DNA of 64,000 bases, taken from positions 1 through 64,000 of the forward strand of contig NZ_PIPR01000004.1 in assembly GCF_003987355.1 (NCBI RefSeq). The letters are read 5' to 3'. The notes under the pieces are model-generated. The model was given only the letters and a program-made list of their open reading frames with translations, was not told where the DNA came from and did not search any database. The DNA is from Pseudidiomarina aestuarii. GTDB taxonomy: Bacteria; Pseudomonadota; Gammaproteobacteria; Enterobacterales; Alteromonadaceae. Within the stretch, counting starts at the first letter, position 1, and the number at the start of each line of letters is the position of its first letter. A program made the position numbers and the translations under genes. Of the stretch, positions 7,536-17,677 are shown in pieces.

Positions 7536-8680
7536 GAGCTTGCCTCCGCCCCTGCGTTACGGGCGAGACGCTCAATCAAGTCCAGAGACTCGAGATCAGC
7601 AGGATAGTCTGGACGCAATTGTATTTGTTGCAGACTTAACAATGTCTCGCGGGCTGTTTGGAGGCGTTGGTCAGGGGCACTTCCCAGAGTTTCCAGTAAG
7701 CGTAATGCTTCTTGAATAGAGGCCTCGAAGACCGCTTGACTGCCTGCTAGGGCTGCTTGCTGTGCGAGTTGAAGTTGCAGCAACAAACGCTGTTGCGACA
7801 GTGCGACAAAGCTATCACTCAACAGTGGTGTGATCGGTTGCTCTTGCCGTTGCACGCGAATAAACTGGTCCATCAAGGTTTGGCCTGAGCGCTGTAAACT
7901 TGCCCACCAACCTTCCACTTCAGGACGTTCGATAGAGTCAGCAAATGCACTGACCCGACGCTGATACCAATCGGCATCGGCAAGCTGCGTGCGAACACTC
8001 GTGAGAATCATGGCTGCAGATTCGCGCTGATCACTCGGTAATCCACGCAGCGCCATGATGTCATTGGCGAGCGCTTGACGAGCTGCCATGTGTGCAGGAT
8101 TGTTCAGAGCTTCCAAATGAGATTGCGCCAACACGAGCAGTTGTAGTGCGGCGCCTAAATCGTGCTCGATCCATAGTCGAGTTGCTGCGCGTTGTACTAA
8201 GTTTCTAGCCTCGAACAGTCGCCATGTTGACGCTTGACTTAAATCAAGGTTCGCAACTTCTGCCTGCACGCTCTGCACGGCACGTTGTAACTGGTCAAGA
8301 TTCGCAGCTTGCTGGTTGAGTTGGCGCTCTGTGGTCGCGGAAAATGCGTCCAATTGACTTTGTATTTGCTGCTGTTGTGATCGTTGTGCGGAGGTCAATC
8401 GCTCATCAACAGAATCTTTAAGATTCTCTAAATCAGACGCTTGGCGCGAGAGTGTTTGGCTTTGTGCCTGCCATTGTGGCCATAAATAATAGTATGCAGC
8501 CCAGCTAATCGCACCAATGATGAGTAATAAAATTACGACAGCACCCCAACCGGAATTTGAACTAGAGCGGGTGGTTGCCGGCTGCTCTTTGGGCTTGGTT
8601 GGTTTGGGCTTAGGTTTCGGCTTAGCGTCAGCTTCCGTGGTCAACTTCGCGTCTTTTTCACCGGGTTCGCTTGTGCTCAT
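7532..8680 (-). CDS. hemX: HemX, membrane protein of the heme operon
   Basis: This 382-residue protein has a Lys/Pro-rich cytoplasmic N-terminus, one transmembrane helix (about 45-67) and a long Gln/Ala-rich coiled coil (about 70-150). A helical HemX domain follows. It lacks catalytic motifs of the SAM-dependent uroporphyrinogen methyltransferases with which the name is sometimes confused. It overlaps hemD by four bases upstream and hemY by four bases downstream. Its role is inferred from the operon and the HemX family only. Confidence 0.9.
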   Translation of the reverse strand: MSTSEPGEKDAKLTTEADAKPKPKPKPTKPKEQPATTRSSSNSGWGAVVILLLIIGAISWAAYYYLWPQWQAQSQTLSRQASDLENLKDSVDERLTSAQRSQQQQIQSQLDAFSATTERQLNQQAANLDQLQRAVQSVQAEVANLDLSQASTWRLFEARNLVQRAATRLWIEHDLGAALQLLVLAQSHLEALNNPAHMAARQALANDIMALRGLPSDQRESAAMILTSVRTQLADADWYQRRVSAFADSIERPEVEGWWASLQRSGQTLMDQFIRVQRQEQPITPLLSDSFVALSQQRLLLQLQLAQQAALAGSQAVFEASIQEALRLLETLGSAPDQRLQTARETLLSLQQIQLRPDYPADLESLDLIERLARNAGAEASS

Positions 8681-9459
8681 AATTTTGTGTTCCCTTGATA
8701 CATCTGAGTTGCTTGTTGCCAGGCTTCAAACATGGCAAACGTTGCTGCGCTTTGCGCGACCACCGCGCGTTGGCGCAATGGTCCTGGTAATAATGCGGCG
8801 AGCCGGTCACTGGCAACAACCCAGTAACAGTCTGCTAACCAGCTTAGCTGCTCACGTGGTATTGCTGCAAGAAAATAGCCGAGTTGCTCGGCGCTACTCA
8901 CTACAATACCACGGACGTGCTGGTGCCATTGCGTCAATTCAGCCGCGCTTATCGGGTGTGGTTTGCGCTCATAGACTTCGAGATAATCGACAGTAGCACC
9001 GCGCGCTGTCAGGGTATCGGCAAGTAATTCACGGCCACCTTTACCACGCACAATCAGCCAGCGCTGCCCAGCGATCTGGTTCAATTCGGGTAACGCCAGC
9101 AATGCTTCACTGTTATGCACCCGTTGTGGACAAGTCACCGGTCGTGCGACGACACGTGCAATTGCCCGTGCACTAGTAGGACCTACCGCAAACCAACGCG
9201 CTACCGGAGCAGTCAGGTTCTCACGTTGCATTTGCTCTGATAGAAATCGTGCGGCATTCACACTCACCATCAACGCACCGGAGTAGCGTTTCGCTAACAC
9301 GTCAGAGGTGCGGACGCGCGGGTCATCAAAGGCGACGACATCAACCATACTACAAATATGCGTTTCAATAGGTTGCTCGGTTTGCTGAAGAAATTCCTGT
9401 TCGAGCGCTTTCGCTTGATCATGAGGTCTTAAAATTAATACGCCGTGCTTTGTCGTCAT
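8677..9459 (-). CDS. hemD: Uroporphyrinogen-III synthase
   Basis: HemD closes hydroxymethylbilane into uroporphyrinogen III with inversion of ring D. The 260-residue length fits. Although the family is poorly conserved, the N-terminal VLILRPHDQA, WFAVGPTSARA, LIVRGKGGRELLADTL, VDYLEVYER and VVSSAEQLGYF segments are characteristic. It follows hemC after a 52-base gap and overlaps hemX. Confidence 0.92.
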   Translation of the reverse strand: MTTKHGVLILRPHDQAKALEQEFLQQTEQPIETHICSMVDVVAFDDPRVRTSDVLAKRYSGALMVSVNAARFLSEQMQRENLTAPVARWFAVGPTSARAIARVVARPVTCPQRVHNSEALLALPELNQIAGQRWLIVRGKGGRELLADTLTARGATVDYLEVYERKPHPISAAELTQWHQHVRGIVVSSAEQLGYFLAAIPREQLSWLADCYWVVASDRLAALLPGPLRQRAVVAQSAATFAMFEAWQQATQMYQGNTKL

Positions 9460-9511
9460 CAGACCCGCCGCTTGCTATGAAAATTGTCGCAATAAATAAG
9501 TGGCAATGAAA

Positions 9512-10453
9512 TTAGGATTGCAGCTCGTTAGCTGCGTACACTTCTTGTAAAATTTTGCCTGCACCACGAGATAACAGAAATTCCGCTAACTCAGTGCCGA
9601 GGGCCTCAGCGTCATCACGATGCCCACGGATATCTCCCTCAATAATTTCACTGCCATCCGGACGCCCGACCAGACCTCGCAGTACAATGTCATCCCCCTC
9701 AAGTTCGGCAAAAGCACCAATCGGCACCTGGCAACCGCCTTGTAAGCGCCGGTTCATGGCGCGTTCGGCTAGAACACAACTGCGAGTATCAGCACAAGTC
9801 AACGGTGCTAACAACGCTTTGGTATCAGCATCATCACTGCGGCACTCAATGCCAAGGACGCCCTGACCATTGGCCGGTAGACAAATATCAACCGGGATCC
9901 GCTGTTTAATACGTGCACTTAAATCGAGTCGAATCAGGCCCGACGCCGCCAGAATAATGGCATCAAACTGCCCTTCATCAAGTTTGTTGAGTCGCGTTTG
10001 CACGTTACCGCGAAGGTCATGAACCACTAAGTGAGGGTAATGTGCCAATAGTTGGCATTTACGTCGCAGGCTACAAGTACCAACAATCGCCCCTTTCGGC
10101 AAATCATCCAGTTGTGCGTAATGGTTTGAGACAAACGCATCACGTGGATCCTCGCGCTCGCAAATACCGAATAACTCCAGCCCTGGAGGAAATTCAACCG
10201 GTAGATCTTTCATGGAGTGAACGGCTAGATCGGCACGCCCTTCGAGCATGGCCACTTCAAGTTCCTTAACAAATAGTCCTTTACCACCGATTTTCGCCAG
10301 TGGTGTATCGAGAATGACATCGCCACGTGTCGACATGGGGAGTAACTCTACGGAGACATCCGGATGCAATGCCTCGAGTCGTGCTTGAATATGTTGAGCT
10401 TGCCACATAGCTAGCAAGCTTTTGCGGGTTGCTATACGTAGCACTCGATTCAT
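9512..10453 (-). CDS. hemC: Porphobilinogen deaminase (hydroxymethylbilane synthase)
   Basis: HemC polymerises four porphobilinogen molecules into hydroxymethylbilane. The 313-residue protein shows the family landmarks: [12 protein letters not shown] at the N-terminus, [11 protein letters not shown], the [11 protein letters not shown] segment with a catalytic Asp, TCSLRRK, and [11 protein letters not shown]. The Cys in the last motif binds the dipyrromethane cofactor. Its ATG overlaps the cyaY stop (ATGA), so frataxin and the deaminase are translationally linked. Confidence 0.97.
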   Translation of the reverse strand: MNRVLRIATRKSLLAMWQAQHIQARLEALHPDVSVELLPMSTRGDVILDTPLAKIGGKGLFVKELEVAMLEGRADLAVHSMKDLPVEFPPGLELFGICEREDPRDAFVSNHYAQLDDLPKGAIVGTCSLRRKCQLLAHYPHLVVHDLRGNVQTRLNKLDEGQFDAIILAASGLIRLDLSARIKQRIPVDICLPANGQGVLGIECRSDDADTKALLAPLTCADTRSCVLAERAMNRRLQGGCQVPIGAFAELEGDDIVLRGLVGRPDGSEIIEGDIRGHRDDAEALGTELAEFLLSRGAGKILQEVYAANELQS

Positions 10454-10776
10454 GCCGCACCTGGTTTCAGCGTGATCTCAGTGTCTGCCTGTTTACTTGC
10501 GGCCTCACTCAACAGTGCCCACAGTTCGGCACCAGTACGATTATCAATCCATTCAGTACCACGCCATTCGAAGTGATGACCGTTAAATTTAGTTGCAACC
10601 CACAATTGCATCAGAGGTGGTTGCTTATTGATGACCATTTTCGTGCCATTGGGAAACGTCAATTCCAAGATATCGCCGCCAGACTCGGTATCGATGTCGA
10701 CGCCGCAGGCTTCTACTGCTTCCTCAATGGCTACAATAGTTGCTTCAGCGAGTTCGTGATATTCATGTTCTTGCAT
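10450..10776 (-). CDS. cyaY: Frataxin-like iron-sulfur assembly protein CyaY
   Basis: This 108-residue protein has the acidic first helix ([19 protein letters not shown]), [20 protein letters not shown] and the Trp motif [15 protein letters not shown] of frataxins. CyaY binds iron and modulates IscS-driven cluster assembly. The reading frame extends upstream to 10827, but the ATG at 10774-10776 has AGGAG five bases before it and begins the conserved domain. It is the first gene of cyaY-hemCDXY, which places an iron-handling protein ahead of tetrapyrrole synthesis. Confidence 0.94.
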   Translation of the reverse strand: MQEHEYHELAEATIVAIEEAVEACGVDIDTESGGDILELTFPNGTKMVINKQPPLMQLWVATKFNGHHFEWRGTEWIDNRTGAELWALLSEAASKQADTEITLKPGAA

Positions 10777-10863
10777 GTCTACTCCTAATAATGACATTTG
10801 CGCGCCGCGATGCGATGATAAGCGCATTCAACGACGCTTTTGCAGATAGAGTACAGTTTAACG

Positions 10864-11007
10864 ATGTTTCGCCAGAAAGTAATGTATCTGATGATTTTAG
10901 CAGCAATGCTGACCCTAGTTGGGTGTGGACAAAAAGCTCCACTCGACCGTCCACTTGAGCCACCTGCAGAAAACCAGCCGGCAGAGCAGTCAAACCATGG
11001 CATTTGA
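10864..11007 (+). CDS. lptM: Small lipoprotein LptM (YifL)
   Basis: This 47-residue lipoprotein reads MFRQKVMYLMILAAMLTLVG then CGQKAPLDRPLEPP. It has a signal peptide, a lipobox with Cys21 and a CGQKAPL segment matching the CG-K-GPL signature of LptM/YifL. In E. coli LptM helps maturation of the LptD-LptE lipopolysaccharide translocon. The gene is divergent from cyaY and upstream of lysA, the usual place for yifL. Its last 11 bases overlap the lysA start. Confidence 0.88.
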   Translation: MFRQKVMYLMILAAMLTLVGCGQKAPLDRPLEPPAENQPAEQSNHGI

Positions 11008-12256
11008 GTATCGGAATGGTTCGTTGCATGCCGATGCAGTCGACCTCAATCAGTTGGCTCACGACTACGGTACGCCTTTATACGTGTACTCGGCGCAACA
11101 GATCCGTGCGAATTGGAAGCAATTTGCCGATCATTGGCCACAGCCTCATCAACTTTGCTATGCGGTGAAAGCGAATAGTAATCTTGGTGTCTTGCACTTA
11201 CTAGCGCAACTGGGGGCTGGATTTGACATCGTTTCTGGCGGCGAACTCGCGAGAGTCATTGCTGCCGGTGGGAAAGCGAGCGCCACGGTGTTTTCTGGAG
11301 TCGGAAAAAGTAAGGAAGAAATAGCTTACGCGTTGGAGCAAGGCATTGGTTGTTTTAATGTCGAGTCTGCAGCTGAGCTTGAGCGAATCAATGAAATTGC
11401 CGCTGCAAAAGGTGTTATGGCACCAGTATCGTTTCGTGTGAATCCAGATGTGGATGCCCAAACGCACCCTTACATAGCCACCGGGCTTAAAGCCAATAAG
11501 TTTGGTATCGCCATGCAGCACGCCAAAACGGTGATTCGGCGCGGAGCGGAAATGAGTCATATCCATGTGAAAGGGGTTGACTGCCACATCGGTTCGCAAA
11601 TTTTGACAACGCAACCGTTTCTGGATGCCGCCGATCGAATGCTACAACTCATTGCAGATGTGCGTGCAGAAGGTATTGAGATCACGCATTTGGATATGGG
11701 CGGTGGCGTCGGAATTCCATATCAACAAGAAAAATCACCAGCAGTAAGTGAGTACTTACAAGCGCTACTTGCGAAGGCAGCCCAGTTCGATAACCTCACT
11801 TTGATGTTAGAGCCAGGCCGAGCCATTGTTGGGAATGCCGGCGTACTGCTCTCCAAAGTGGAATACTACAAGCCGGGTGAGGAAAAGAATTTTCTATTGG
11901 TTGATGCAGGCATGAACGATCTCTTGCGTCCGGCTTTATATCAAGCCTACCATCAAATTGTTGCGGTCAACGAAGTGCCCGAAAGCTCACCTTCTGATCG
12001 CCTCGTGGATGTGGTGGGGCCGGTTTGTGAAACAGGTGACTTTTTTGGACATGCGCGACATTTGTCAGCCAATCAAGACGACATCATTGCCATTTTAAAT
12101 GCGGGCGCTTATGGTTTTACCATGAGTTCTAATTACAATACGCGACCGCGCGCAGCTGAAGTCATCGTCGACGGCGATCAGATTCATCTTGTGCGGCAAC
12201 GTGAACGGTTAGCAGACTTGTGGAAGGGTGAGAGCATCATGGGAGCGAAGCAGTGA
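10997..12256 (+). CDS. lysA: Diaminopimelate decarboxylase
   Basis: LysA makes L-lysine from meso-diaminopimelate with PLP. The protein is 419 residues from the ATG at 10997, which starts the conserved [10 protein letters not shown] segment. The frame extends to 10919, but that stretch lies over lptM. Motifs include CYAVKANSN (PLP lysine), HIGSQI, the glycine-rich [21 protein letters not shown] and GPVCETGDF. Its stop overlaps the GTG of dapF, the enzyme that makes its substrate. Confidence 0.96.
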   Translation: MAFEYRNGSLHADAVDLNQLAHDYGTPLYVYSAQQIRANWKQFADHWPQPHQLCYAVKANSNLGVLHLLAQLGAGFDIVSGGELARVIAAGGKASATVFSGVGKSKEEIAYALEQGIGCFNVESAAELERINEIAAAKGVMAPVSFRVNPDVDAQTHPYIATGLKANKFGIAMQHAKTVIRRGAEMSHIHVKGVDCHIGSQILTTQPFLDAADRMLQLIADVRAEGIEITHLDMGGGVGIPYQQEKSPAVSEYLQALLAKAAQFDNLTLMLEPGRAIVGNAGVLLSKVEYYKPGEEKNFLLVDAGMNDLLRPALYQAYHQIVAVNEVPESSPSDRLVDVVGPVCETGDFFGHARHLSANQDDIIAILNAGAYGFTMSSNYNTRPRAAEVIVDGDQIHLVRQRERLADLWKGESIMGAKQ

Positions 12257-13074
12257 ATTTTTCGAAAATGCACGGCCTCGGTAATGACTTCATGGTGGTC
12301 GATAATGTCACTCAGAATTTTTATGTGAACCCCGACCAAATCAGGCAATGGGCCGATCGTCATCGCGGTATTGGTTTCGATCAATTGCTCGTAGTTGAGC
12401 CGCCATACGATCCTGAGCTTGATTTTCATTACCGAATTTTTAATGCCGACGGATCGGAAGTTGCACAGTGTGGGAACGGCGCACGGTGCTTTGCACTGTT
12501 TGTTCGCAACAAAGGTTTAAGCAACAAAAACCACCTTAAAGTCAGTACCAAAGCGGGTAAAATGGTATTGCATTTCGAACGTGATGGCCGCATTACCGTC
12601 GAGATGGGCATGCCCCAATTTGAACCGCAAGCCATCCCATTTAAAGCGAATAAGGAAGAACAAACCTACTTACTGCGTGAGAACGATCAGACGTTCTTTT
12701 TTGGCGCAATGAGCTTAGGTAATCCACACTGTGTTATTGACGTAGATGATGTCACCACGGCGCCAGTCGCTGAATGGGGCGCATTACTGACTACGCACGA
12801 GCGTTTCCCAGAGGGTGTGAATGTAGGTTTTGTGCAGCTTGTGGATCGTGATCATATTAAATTGCGGGTCTTTGAGCGCGGTGTCGGCGAAACTCAAGCG
12901 TGTGGCAGTGGCGCATGTGCTGCTGCGGTACTGGGAATGCGCCAAGGCAAACTGAATGAACAAGTGGAAGTTGAATTGCCAGGGGGAATCCTCAGTATTC
13001 GTTGGCAACCGGGACAACCGGTGCGAATGACTGGACCCGCTGAGCATGTATATGATGGACATCTAAAGCTATGA
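12253..13074 (+). CDS. dapF: Diaminopimelate epimerase
   Basis: DapF converts LL- to meso-diaminopimelate for lysine and peptidoglycan. The 273-residue protein begins with GTG in a GTGA overlap with lysA and matches the canonical N-terminus ([16 protein letters not shown]). Both catalytic cysteine motifs are present: AQCGNGARC and TQACGSGAC. It ends in an ATGA overlap with the DUF484 gene. Confidence 0.97.
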   Translation: MNFSKMHGLGNDFMVVDNVTQNFYVNPDQIRQWADRHRGIGFDQLLVVEPPYDPELDFHYRIFNADGSEVAQCGNGARCFALFVRNKGLSNKNHLKVSTKAGKMVLHFERDGRITVEMGMPQFEPQAIPFKANKEEQTYLLRENDQTFFFGAMSLGNPHCVIDVDDVTTAPVAEWGALLTTHERFPEGVNVGFVQLVDRDHIKLRVFERGVGETQACGSGACAAAVLGMRQGKLNEQVEVELPGGILSIRWQPGQPVRMTGPAEHVYDGHLKL

Positions 13075-13772
13075 GCCAAGAAGCAAAGAACGTAAAAGCT
13101 GAACAACGTGTCGTCGACGACAGTCTGATTGCAGACTACTTGCAAGAAAACCCTGATTTCTTCGAGCGTCATCCGGAGTTGCTACAAGTGATGCGGTTAC
13201 GTCATCAAGAGCGCGGTGCAGTCTCACTGGTTGAACGCCAACAAACGGTGCTACGCCAGCGCATTGCACAAATGGAAGACGAAATTACAGAGTTGATGAC
13301 TACCGCGCGTCGTAACGAAGAGCTGTTTACCTACTACAGTGAATTGTATGTAAACCTGCTGAAATGTCATTCATTAAGCGAGGTAATGGACTGTTTAGAG
13401 GACACCTTCGCGAAGCAACTGAACATGCCAGCATTGTCGTTAAAGTTTTTTGATAGCCCGCTCGAATTAGCGGAACAGTTTACCTTTGCAGCCGATACTC
13501 ACAAGCAACTATTGAGTAAACGCTTTGCTGGTGACTCCATTTATTTAGGTCGCCTCACCGCGGATGAGCAGCGCTTGCTATTTCCGCAAGAAACCATCGC
13601 CTCAGTAGCATTGCTGCTACTCGGTGATCAAGGTGAGTTAGGTATGTTGGCTATCGGGAATCATGATGCCAGCCATTTTGAGCCTGCCATGGACACATTA
13701 TTGGTGAAACAGCTCCAAGCATTACTCAGTATGTTGTTACCTCCGCTGTTGGCGCATCATGATATTAGCTGA
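13071..13772 (+). CDS. DUF484 family protein
   Basis: This 233-residue soluble protein sits between dapF and xerC, the usual location of the DUF484 (YigA) family. The N-terminal [22 protein letters not shown] segment is typical of the family. A coiled-coil linker (about 55-90) and a GAF-like domain follow. Function is not established. It shares 14 bases with the start of xerC, which suggests coupled translation. Confidence 0.88.
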   Translation: MSQEAKNVKAEQRVVDDSLIADYLQENPDFFERHPELLQVMRLRHQERGAVSLVERQQTVLRQRIAQMEDEITELMTTARRNEELFTYYSELYVNLLKCHSLSEVMDCLEDTFAKQLNMPALSLKFFDSPLELAEQFTFAADTHKQLLSKRFAGDSIYLGRLTADEQRLLFPQETIASVALLLLGDQGELGMLAIGNHDASHFEPAMDTLLVKQLQALLSMLLPPLLAHHDIS

Positions 13773-14664
13773 GGCGCTGAATCGATTCCTCAAACACCTC
13801 ACCGGCGAGCGTGGGCTCGCCGAACATACCCTGAATAACTATCATCGAGTTTTAGCTGCCGACATTGAACAGTTATCGGCAGATGGCATTGAGAAACCCC
13901 AGCAATTTACGTTTACCGCTGCCGAGCGCCTGTTTATTCAATGGCGTCGCAGTGGTTTGGGCGATGCATCGCTGGCGTTGCGTCTAGCGGCGTGGCGCAC
14001 CTTCTGCGATTTTATGCTGCGGGAAGGCTTGCTGAGTGATAATCCAGCTAAGCAGCTCAAAGCACCACGCAAAGCCAAGCGTCTACCGAAGAACCTTGAT
14101 GTTGATAGCATTAGCCAGCTGCTGCAATTGCCGACTGATGAGCCGCTAGCGATTCGTGATGCTGCAATGATGGAGCTGTTGTATTCCAGCGGACTGCGAC
14201 TTGCCGAGTTGGTTGCTCTGGATATTGACTCGATTAATCCACGACATCGAGAGTTGCGGGTGATCGGTAAGGGCAGCAAAACGCGTATTGTTCCATACGG
14301 TCAGCACGCTCATGATGCGGTGCAACGGTGGTTGCCCGTTCGGTTGCATTGGTTGAACGGAAATTTAACCGAAACGGCTCTATTTATTAGTCAACGCCAA
14401 CAGCGAATTAGTCCGCGCACAGTGCAGCAGCGTCTCAACTTCTGGGGTGAGCAACAAGGGTTATCGAGCCATTTGCATCCGCACAAGCTGCGCCACTCGT
14501 TTGCTTCACATATGTTAGAATCGAGCGGTGATTTGCGGGCGGTCCAAGAGTTGCTGGGGCATGCTAACTTGAGCACCACGCAGGTTTATACGCACCTCGA
14601 TTTTCAACATCTCGCAAAAGTTTACGATGGCGCCCATCCGCGGGCGCGAAAAAAGTCTGAATAG
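13759..14664 (+). CDS. xerC: Tyrosine recombinase XerC
   Basis: XerC acts with XerD at dif to resolve chromosome dimers. The 301-residue protein has an N-terminal SAM-like core-binding domain (about 5-90). The catalytic domain shows SSGLRLAEL (first Arg), HKLRHSFASH (His-x-x-Arg), LLGHANLSTTQVYTH (His and the nucleophilic Tyr). The setting between DUF484 and yigB is conserved and identifies it as XerC rather than an integrase of a mobile element. Confidence 0.95.
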   Translation: MILAEALNRFLKHLTGERGLAEHTLNNYHRVLAADIEQLSADGIEKPQQFTFTAAERLFIQWRRSGLGDASLALRLAAWRTFCDFMLREGLLSDNPAKQLKAPRKAKRLPKNLDVDSISQLLQLPTDEPLAIRDAAMMELLYSSGLRLAELVALDIDSINPRHRELRVIGKGSKTRIVPYGQHAHDAVQRWLPVRLHWLNGNLTETALFISQRQQRISPRTVQQRLNFWGEQQGLSSHLHPHKLRHSFASHMLESSGDLRAVQELLGHANLSTTQVYTHLDFQHLAKVYDGAHPRARKKSE

Positions 14665-14685
14665 CAACCCGAATAGGAAGTAGTC

Positions 14686-15411
14686 ATGCAGTTTTTTCGT
14701 CGCTGGCGTCCAGTTAAAGCATTGAGTTTTGACCTGGATGACACGCTCTACGACAATGTTCCCGTGATTCAAAATGCTGAGCGTGCGCTACACAACTATT
14801 TGGTTACCCAGCATCCTGAAACCAGCGAATGGAGTGCTGCTGATTGGCAGCAACGTCGTATTGCTATGATGTGCCGCGATAGCCAGTTGGCGGCAGACAT
14901 GACCGCACTTCGCATTGCTGTATTGGCGGAGGGCTTTACCGAGTGCGGTATTGCCCAGCCACAGCAAGCAGCAGAGGCTGCTATGGCAGAATTTTTGCGG
15001 CATCGTAATAATGTCTCCATCGCGCCTGAGGTTCATCAAGCATTGGCGCAGTTGAGTGAGCACTACCCTTTGTACGCGCTCAGCAACGGCAACGTCGATA
15101 TTGAAGCGATAGGCCTACGTGATTACTTCACCGCGACCTTTCAGCCACAACGAGGCCGACGTGGAAAGCCACACCTGGATATGTTTCATGAAGCGCAACA
15201 GCAAGAGTCGAAGTTAGCGCCAGAGCAATGGTTGCATATTGGCGATAGCCCCTCTGCCGATGTACTGGGAGCCAAACGCGCCGGCTGGCAAAGCGCATGG
15301 TACGAACAGGGTTTGTATCGTCCGGAGCAACTGCTGGTTCTACCGACTCTGAGTTTTGCAGATCTCAAACAATTGACTGAGTTTCTGCTCACTCCCACAG
15401 CACGCCGATAA
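14686..15411 (+). CDS. yigB: HAD-family phosphatase YigB (FMN phosphatase type)
   Basis: This 241-residue HAD hydrolase has the nucleophile motif SFDLDDTLYDN, the motif II region YALSNGN, a motif III Lys in RGRRGKPHLDMF and motif IV HIGDSPSADVLGA. YigB of E. coli dephosphorylates FMN and sugar phosphates. A good SD (AGGAAG) precedes ATG. The xerC-yigB-uvrD order supports the assignment. Confidence 0.9.
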   Translation: MQFFRRWRPVKALSFDLDDTLYDNVPVIQNAERALHNYLVTQHPETSEWSAADWQQRRIAMMCRDSQLAADMTALRIAVLAEGFTECGIAQPQQAAEAAMAEFLRHRNNVSIAPEVHQALAQLSEHYPLYALSNGNVDIEAIGLRDYFTATFQPQRGRRGKPHLDMFHEAQQQESKLAPEQWLHIGDSPSADVLGAKRAGWQSAWYEQGLYRPEQLLVLPTLSFADLKQLTEFLLTPTARR

Positions 15412-15469
15412 CTGGTTGCATATACAGTATCGCGTCAGTACACTGCCAAGTATTCCAACACGAGACGAA

Positions 15470-17677
15470 ATGATTGTGAGCATGCAGCATCCACTTCTTG
15501 CCGAACTCAATGATAAACAATGCGAAGCCGTTGCCGCACATGAGCGACACATGCTGGTGCTTGCTGGCGCTGGCAGTGGTAAAACGCGAGTTTTAGTGCA
15601 CCGTATTGCCTACCTAATGCAAGAGCAGCAAGTTTCACCGTATAGCATTCTAGCTGTGACCTTTACCAATAAAGCCGCTGCAGAAATGCGGGGACGTATT
15701 GAGAGTTTAATCGGCTCATCAACCCGCGCCATGTGGATTGGTACCTTTCACGGTCTCGCGCATCGGTTGCTGCGTGCACACTACATGGATGTCGGTCTAC
15801 CGCAGAACTTTCAAATTCTCGACAGCGACGATCAACAGCGATTAGTGAAACGAACCATTCGCAGTTTGAATCTCGATGAAAAGCGTTGGCCACCGAAACA
15901 AGCGCAGTGGTTCATTAACGCGAAAAAGGACGAGGGTCTGCGCCCACATCATTTAGATGGTTATGATTTTAACGAGCGTACGCTCAAAGAAATTTATGAC
16001 GCCTATCAAGTTGCCTGTGACCGGGCGGGTTTAGTCGACTTTGCCGAATTGTTGTTGCGAGCTCATGAATTGTTGCGCGATAACGCCATTGTTCGAGAAC
16101 ATTATCAACGCCGCTTTCGGCATATTTTGGTAGACGAGTTTCAAGATACCAACTCCATCCAATACGCTTGGATCAAGCTCTTTTCCGGTGTCGGTGAGAG
16201 TCAGGGCGCTACAGGTTTCGTCACTATTGTGGGTGATGATGACCAATCGATTTACGGCTGGCGCGGCGCTAAGGTAGAGAATATCCAGCAATTCATGCGG
16301 GATTATCCTGATGTATTGACCATTCGACTTGAGCAAAATTATCGCTCAACCAGCACTATATTGCGGGCTGCTAATAATGTTATCGGCAATAACCAAGGCC
16401 GGCTCGGTAAAGAGCTGTGGACTGATGGGTCCGCTGGCGAGCCGATTGATGTCTATGCAGCATTTAATGAGATGGATGAGGCGCGTTATATTGCCGGGCG
16501 CATTGAGCAGTGGCGAGAGCATGGCAATGCGCTGACCGATGTCGCACTGCTGTATCGCAGCAACGCGCAGTCACGAGTGTTGGAAGAGGCCATGCTCCAC
16601 GCCCGAATTCCGTATCGAATTTATGGTGGGTTGCGCTTCTTTGATCGCCAAGAGGTAAAGGATGCTCTGGCATATTTGCGCCTGATTGCGGGTCGTAATG
16701 ATGACGCCGCATTGGAACGTGTCATCAATACGCCAACGCGAGGCATTGGTGACCGGACAGTCGGCATCATCCGTGAGGCAGCGCGTGATCGCGGTATCAC
16801 GCTTTGGGATGCCGCGCGGCAGTTGGTGACCGAGAAGACCTTAACCGGCCGGGCCGCGAATGCGGTCGGTGCGTTTTTAGCGTTAATAGACACTCTGGAG
16901 GATGAGACCGGTGATTTCGCCTTGGGGCGTCAGGTCGATGTGGTCATTAAACGCAGTGGATTAATGGCCATGTATGAGGCCGAAAAGGGCGAGAAAGCTG
17001 AAACGCGTGTAGAGAACTTAAAAGAGCTCGTCAACGCTTGCGACCATTTTGCCGAGCCAGAAGAAGCTGACGAGAATATGACGCCTCTTAACTCGTTCCT
17101 CGCGCATGCAGCATTGGAGTCTGGCGACGAACAGGCCGATGAGCACCAAGATGCAGTGCAGCTCATGACGTTACATAGTGCAAAGGGCCTTGAATTTCCG
17201 TTGGTATTTATGACAGGTGTAGAAGAAGGCTTATTTCCATCGCAACAATCGATGGACGAGGCTGGCCGGCTCGAAGAGGAACGGCGCCTCTGCTATGTGG
17301 GGATGACCCGTGCTATGCAAAAGCTGGTGATCACCTATGCGGAACAACGCCGAATTTACGGTACCGACATGCTTCACCGAGTTAGCCGATTTATCGGTGA
17401 AATGCCCTCTGATGCGCTGCATCATGTGCGTATGAAAGTGCCTGCGTATAGCAGTCCGTCTGCACCAGCGATGGGCCGTTTTCACAGCGGTGCGAGTCAT
17501 GAAGCTTTTGAACAAACGGGCTTTCAGCTGGGGCAGCGGGTTCGGCACAGCAAGTTTGGTGAGGGCACTGTGTTGAATTACGAGGGCACCGGCCCACAAA
17601 GTCGAATCCAAATTAACTTCGACGATGCGGGCAGTAAGTGGTTAGTCGTTGCCTACGCGCGTCTCGATCGCTGTTGA
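15470..17677 (+). CDS. uvrD: DNA helicase II, UvrD
   Basis: UvrD is the 3'-5' superfamily 1 helicase of nucleotide excision and mismatch repair. Motifs are intact: LAGAGSGKTRVLVHR (Walker A), VTFTNKAAAEM, DEFQDTN (Walker B), GDDDQSIYGWRGA, LEQNYRS, LMTLHSAKGLEF and YVGMTRAM. The C-terminal Tudor-like region that contacts partners is present (RHSKFGEGTVLNYEG). Three in-frame starts lie close together. I prefer ATG 15470 (735 residues) over 15416 and 15482 because the protein then begins a few residues before LNDKQ, as usual. Its 3' end overlaps rarD by 25 bases. Confidence 0.95.
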   Translation: MIVSMQHPLLAELNDKQCEAVAAHERHMLVLAGAGSGKTRVLVHRIAYLMQEQQVSPYSILAVTFTNKAAAEMRGRIESLIGSSTRAMWIGTFHGLAHRLLRAHYMDVGLPQNFQILDSDDQQRLVKRTIRSLNLDEKRWPPKQAQWFINAKKDEGLRPHHLDGYDFNERTLKEIYDAYQVACDRAGLVDFAELLLRAHELLRDNAIVREHYQRRFRHILVDEFQDTNSIQYAWIKLFSGVGESQGATGFVTIVGDDDQSIYGWRGAKVENIQQFMRDYPDVLTIRLEQNYRSTSTILRAANNVIGNNQGRLGKELWTDGSAGEPIDVYAAFNEMDEARYIAGRIEQWREHGNALTDVALLYRSNAQSRVLEEAMLHARIPYRIYGGLRFFDRQEVKDALAYLRLIAGRNDDAALERVINTPTRGIGDRTVGIIREAARDRGITLWDAARQLVTEKTLTGRAANAVGAFLALIDTLEDETGDFALGRQVDVVIKRSGLMAMYEAEKGEKAETRVENLKELVNACDHFAEPEEADENMTPLNSFLAHAALESGDEQADEHQDAVQLMTLHSAKGLEFPLVFMTGVEEGLFPSQQSMDEAGRLEEERRLCYVGMTRAMQKLVITYAEQRRIYGTDMLHRVSRFIGEMPSDALHHVRMKVPAYSSPSAPAMGRFHSGASHEAFEQTGFQLGQRVRHSKFGEGTVLNYEGTGPQSRIQINFDDAGSKWLVVAYARLDRC

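Noticed and set aside
8517-8996. 159-codon plus-strand frame over hemX/hemD
   Set aside because: It lies antisense to two well-supported overlapping genes, has no SD and no recognisable domain.
10777-10996. Lysine riboswitch upstream of lysA
   Set aside because: The space is taken up by lptM and a short divergent promoter region; no L-box structure is visible.
10763-11062. Minus-strand frames between cyaY and lysA
   Set aside because: They run antisense to lptM, whose lipobox and family signature are convincing.
13759-14664. Possible phage or integron integrase
   Set aside because: The tyrosine recombinase lies in the conserved dapF-DUF484-xerC-yigB-uvrD order and is XerC; no attachment-site repeats or cargo are present.
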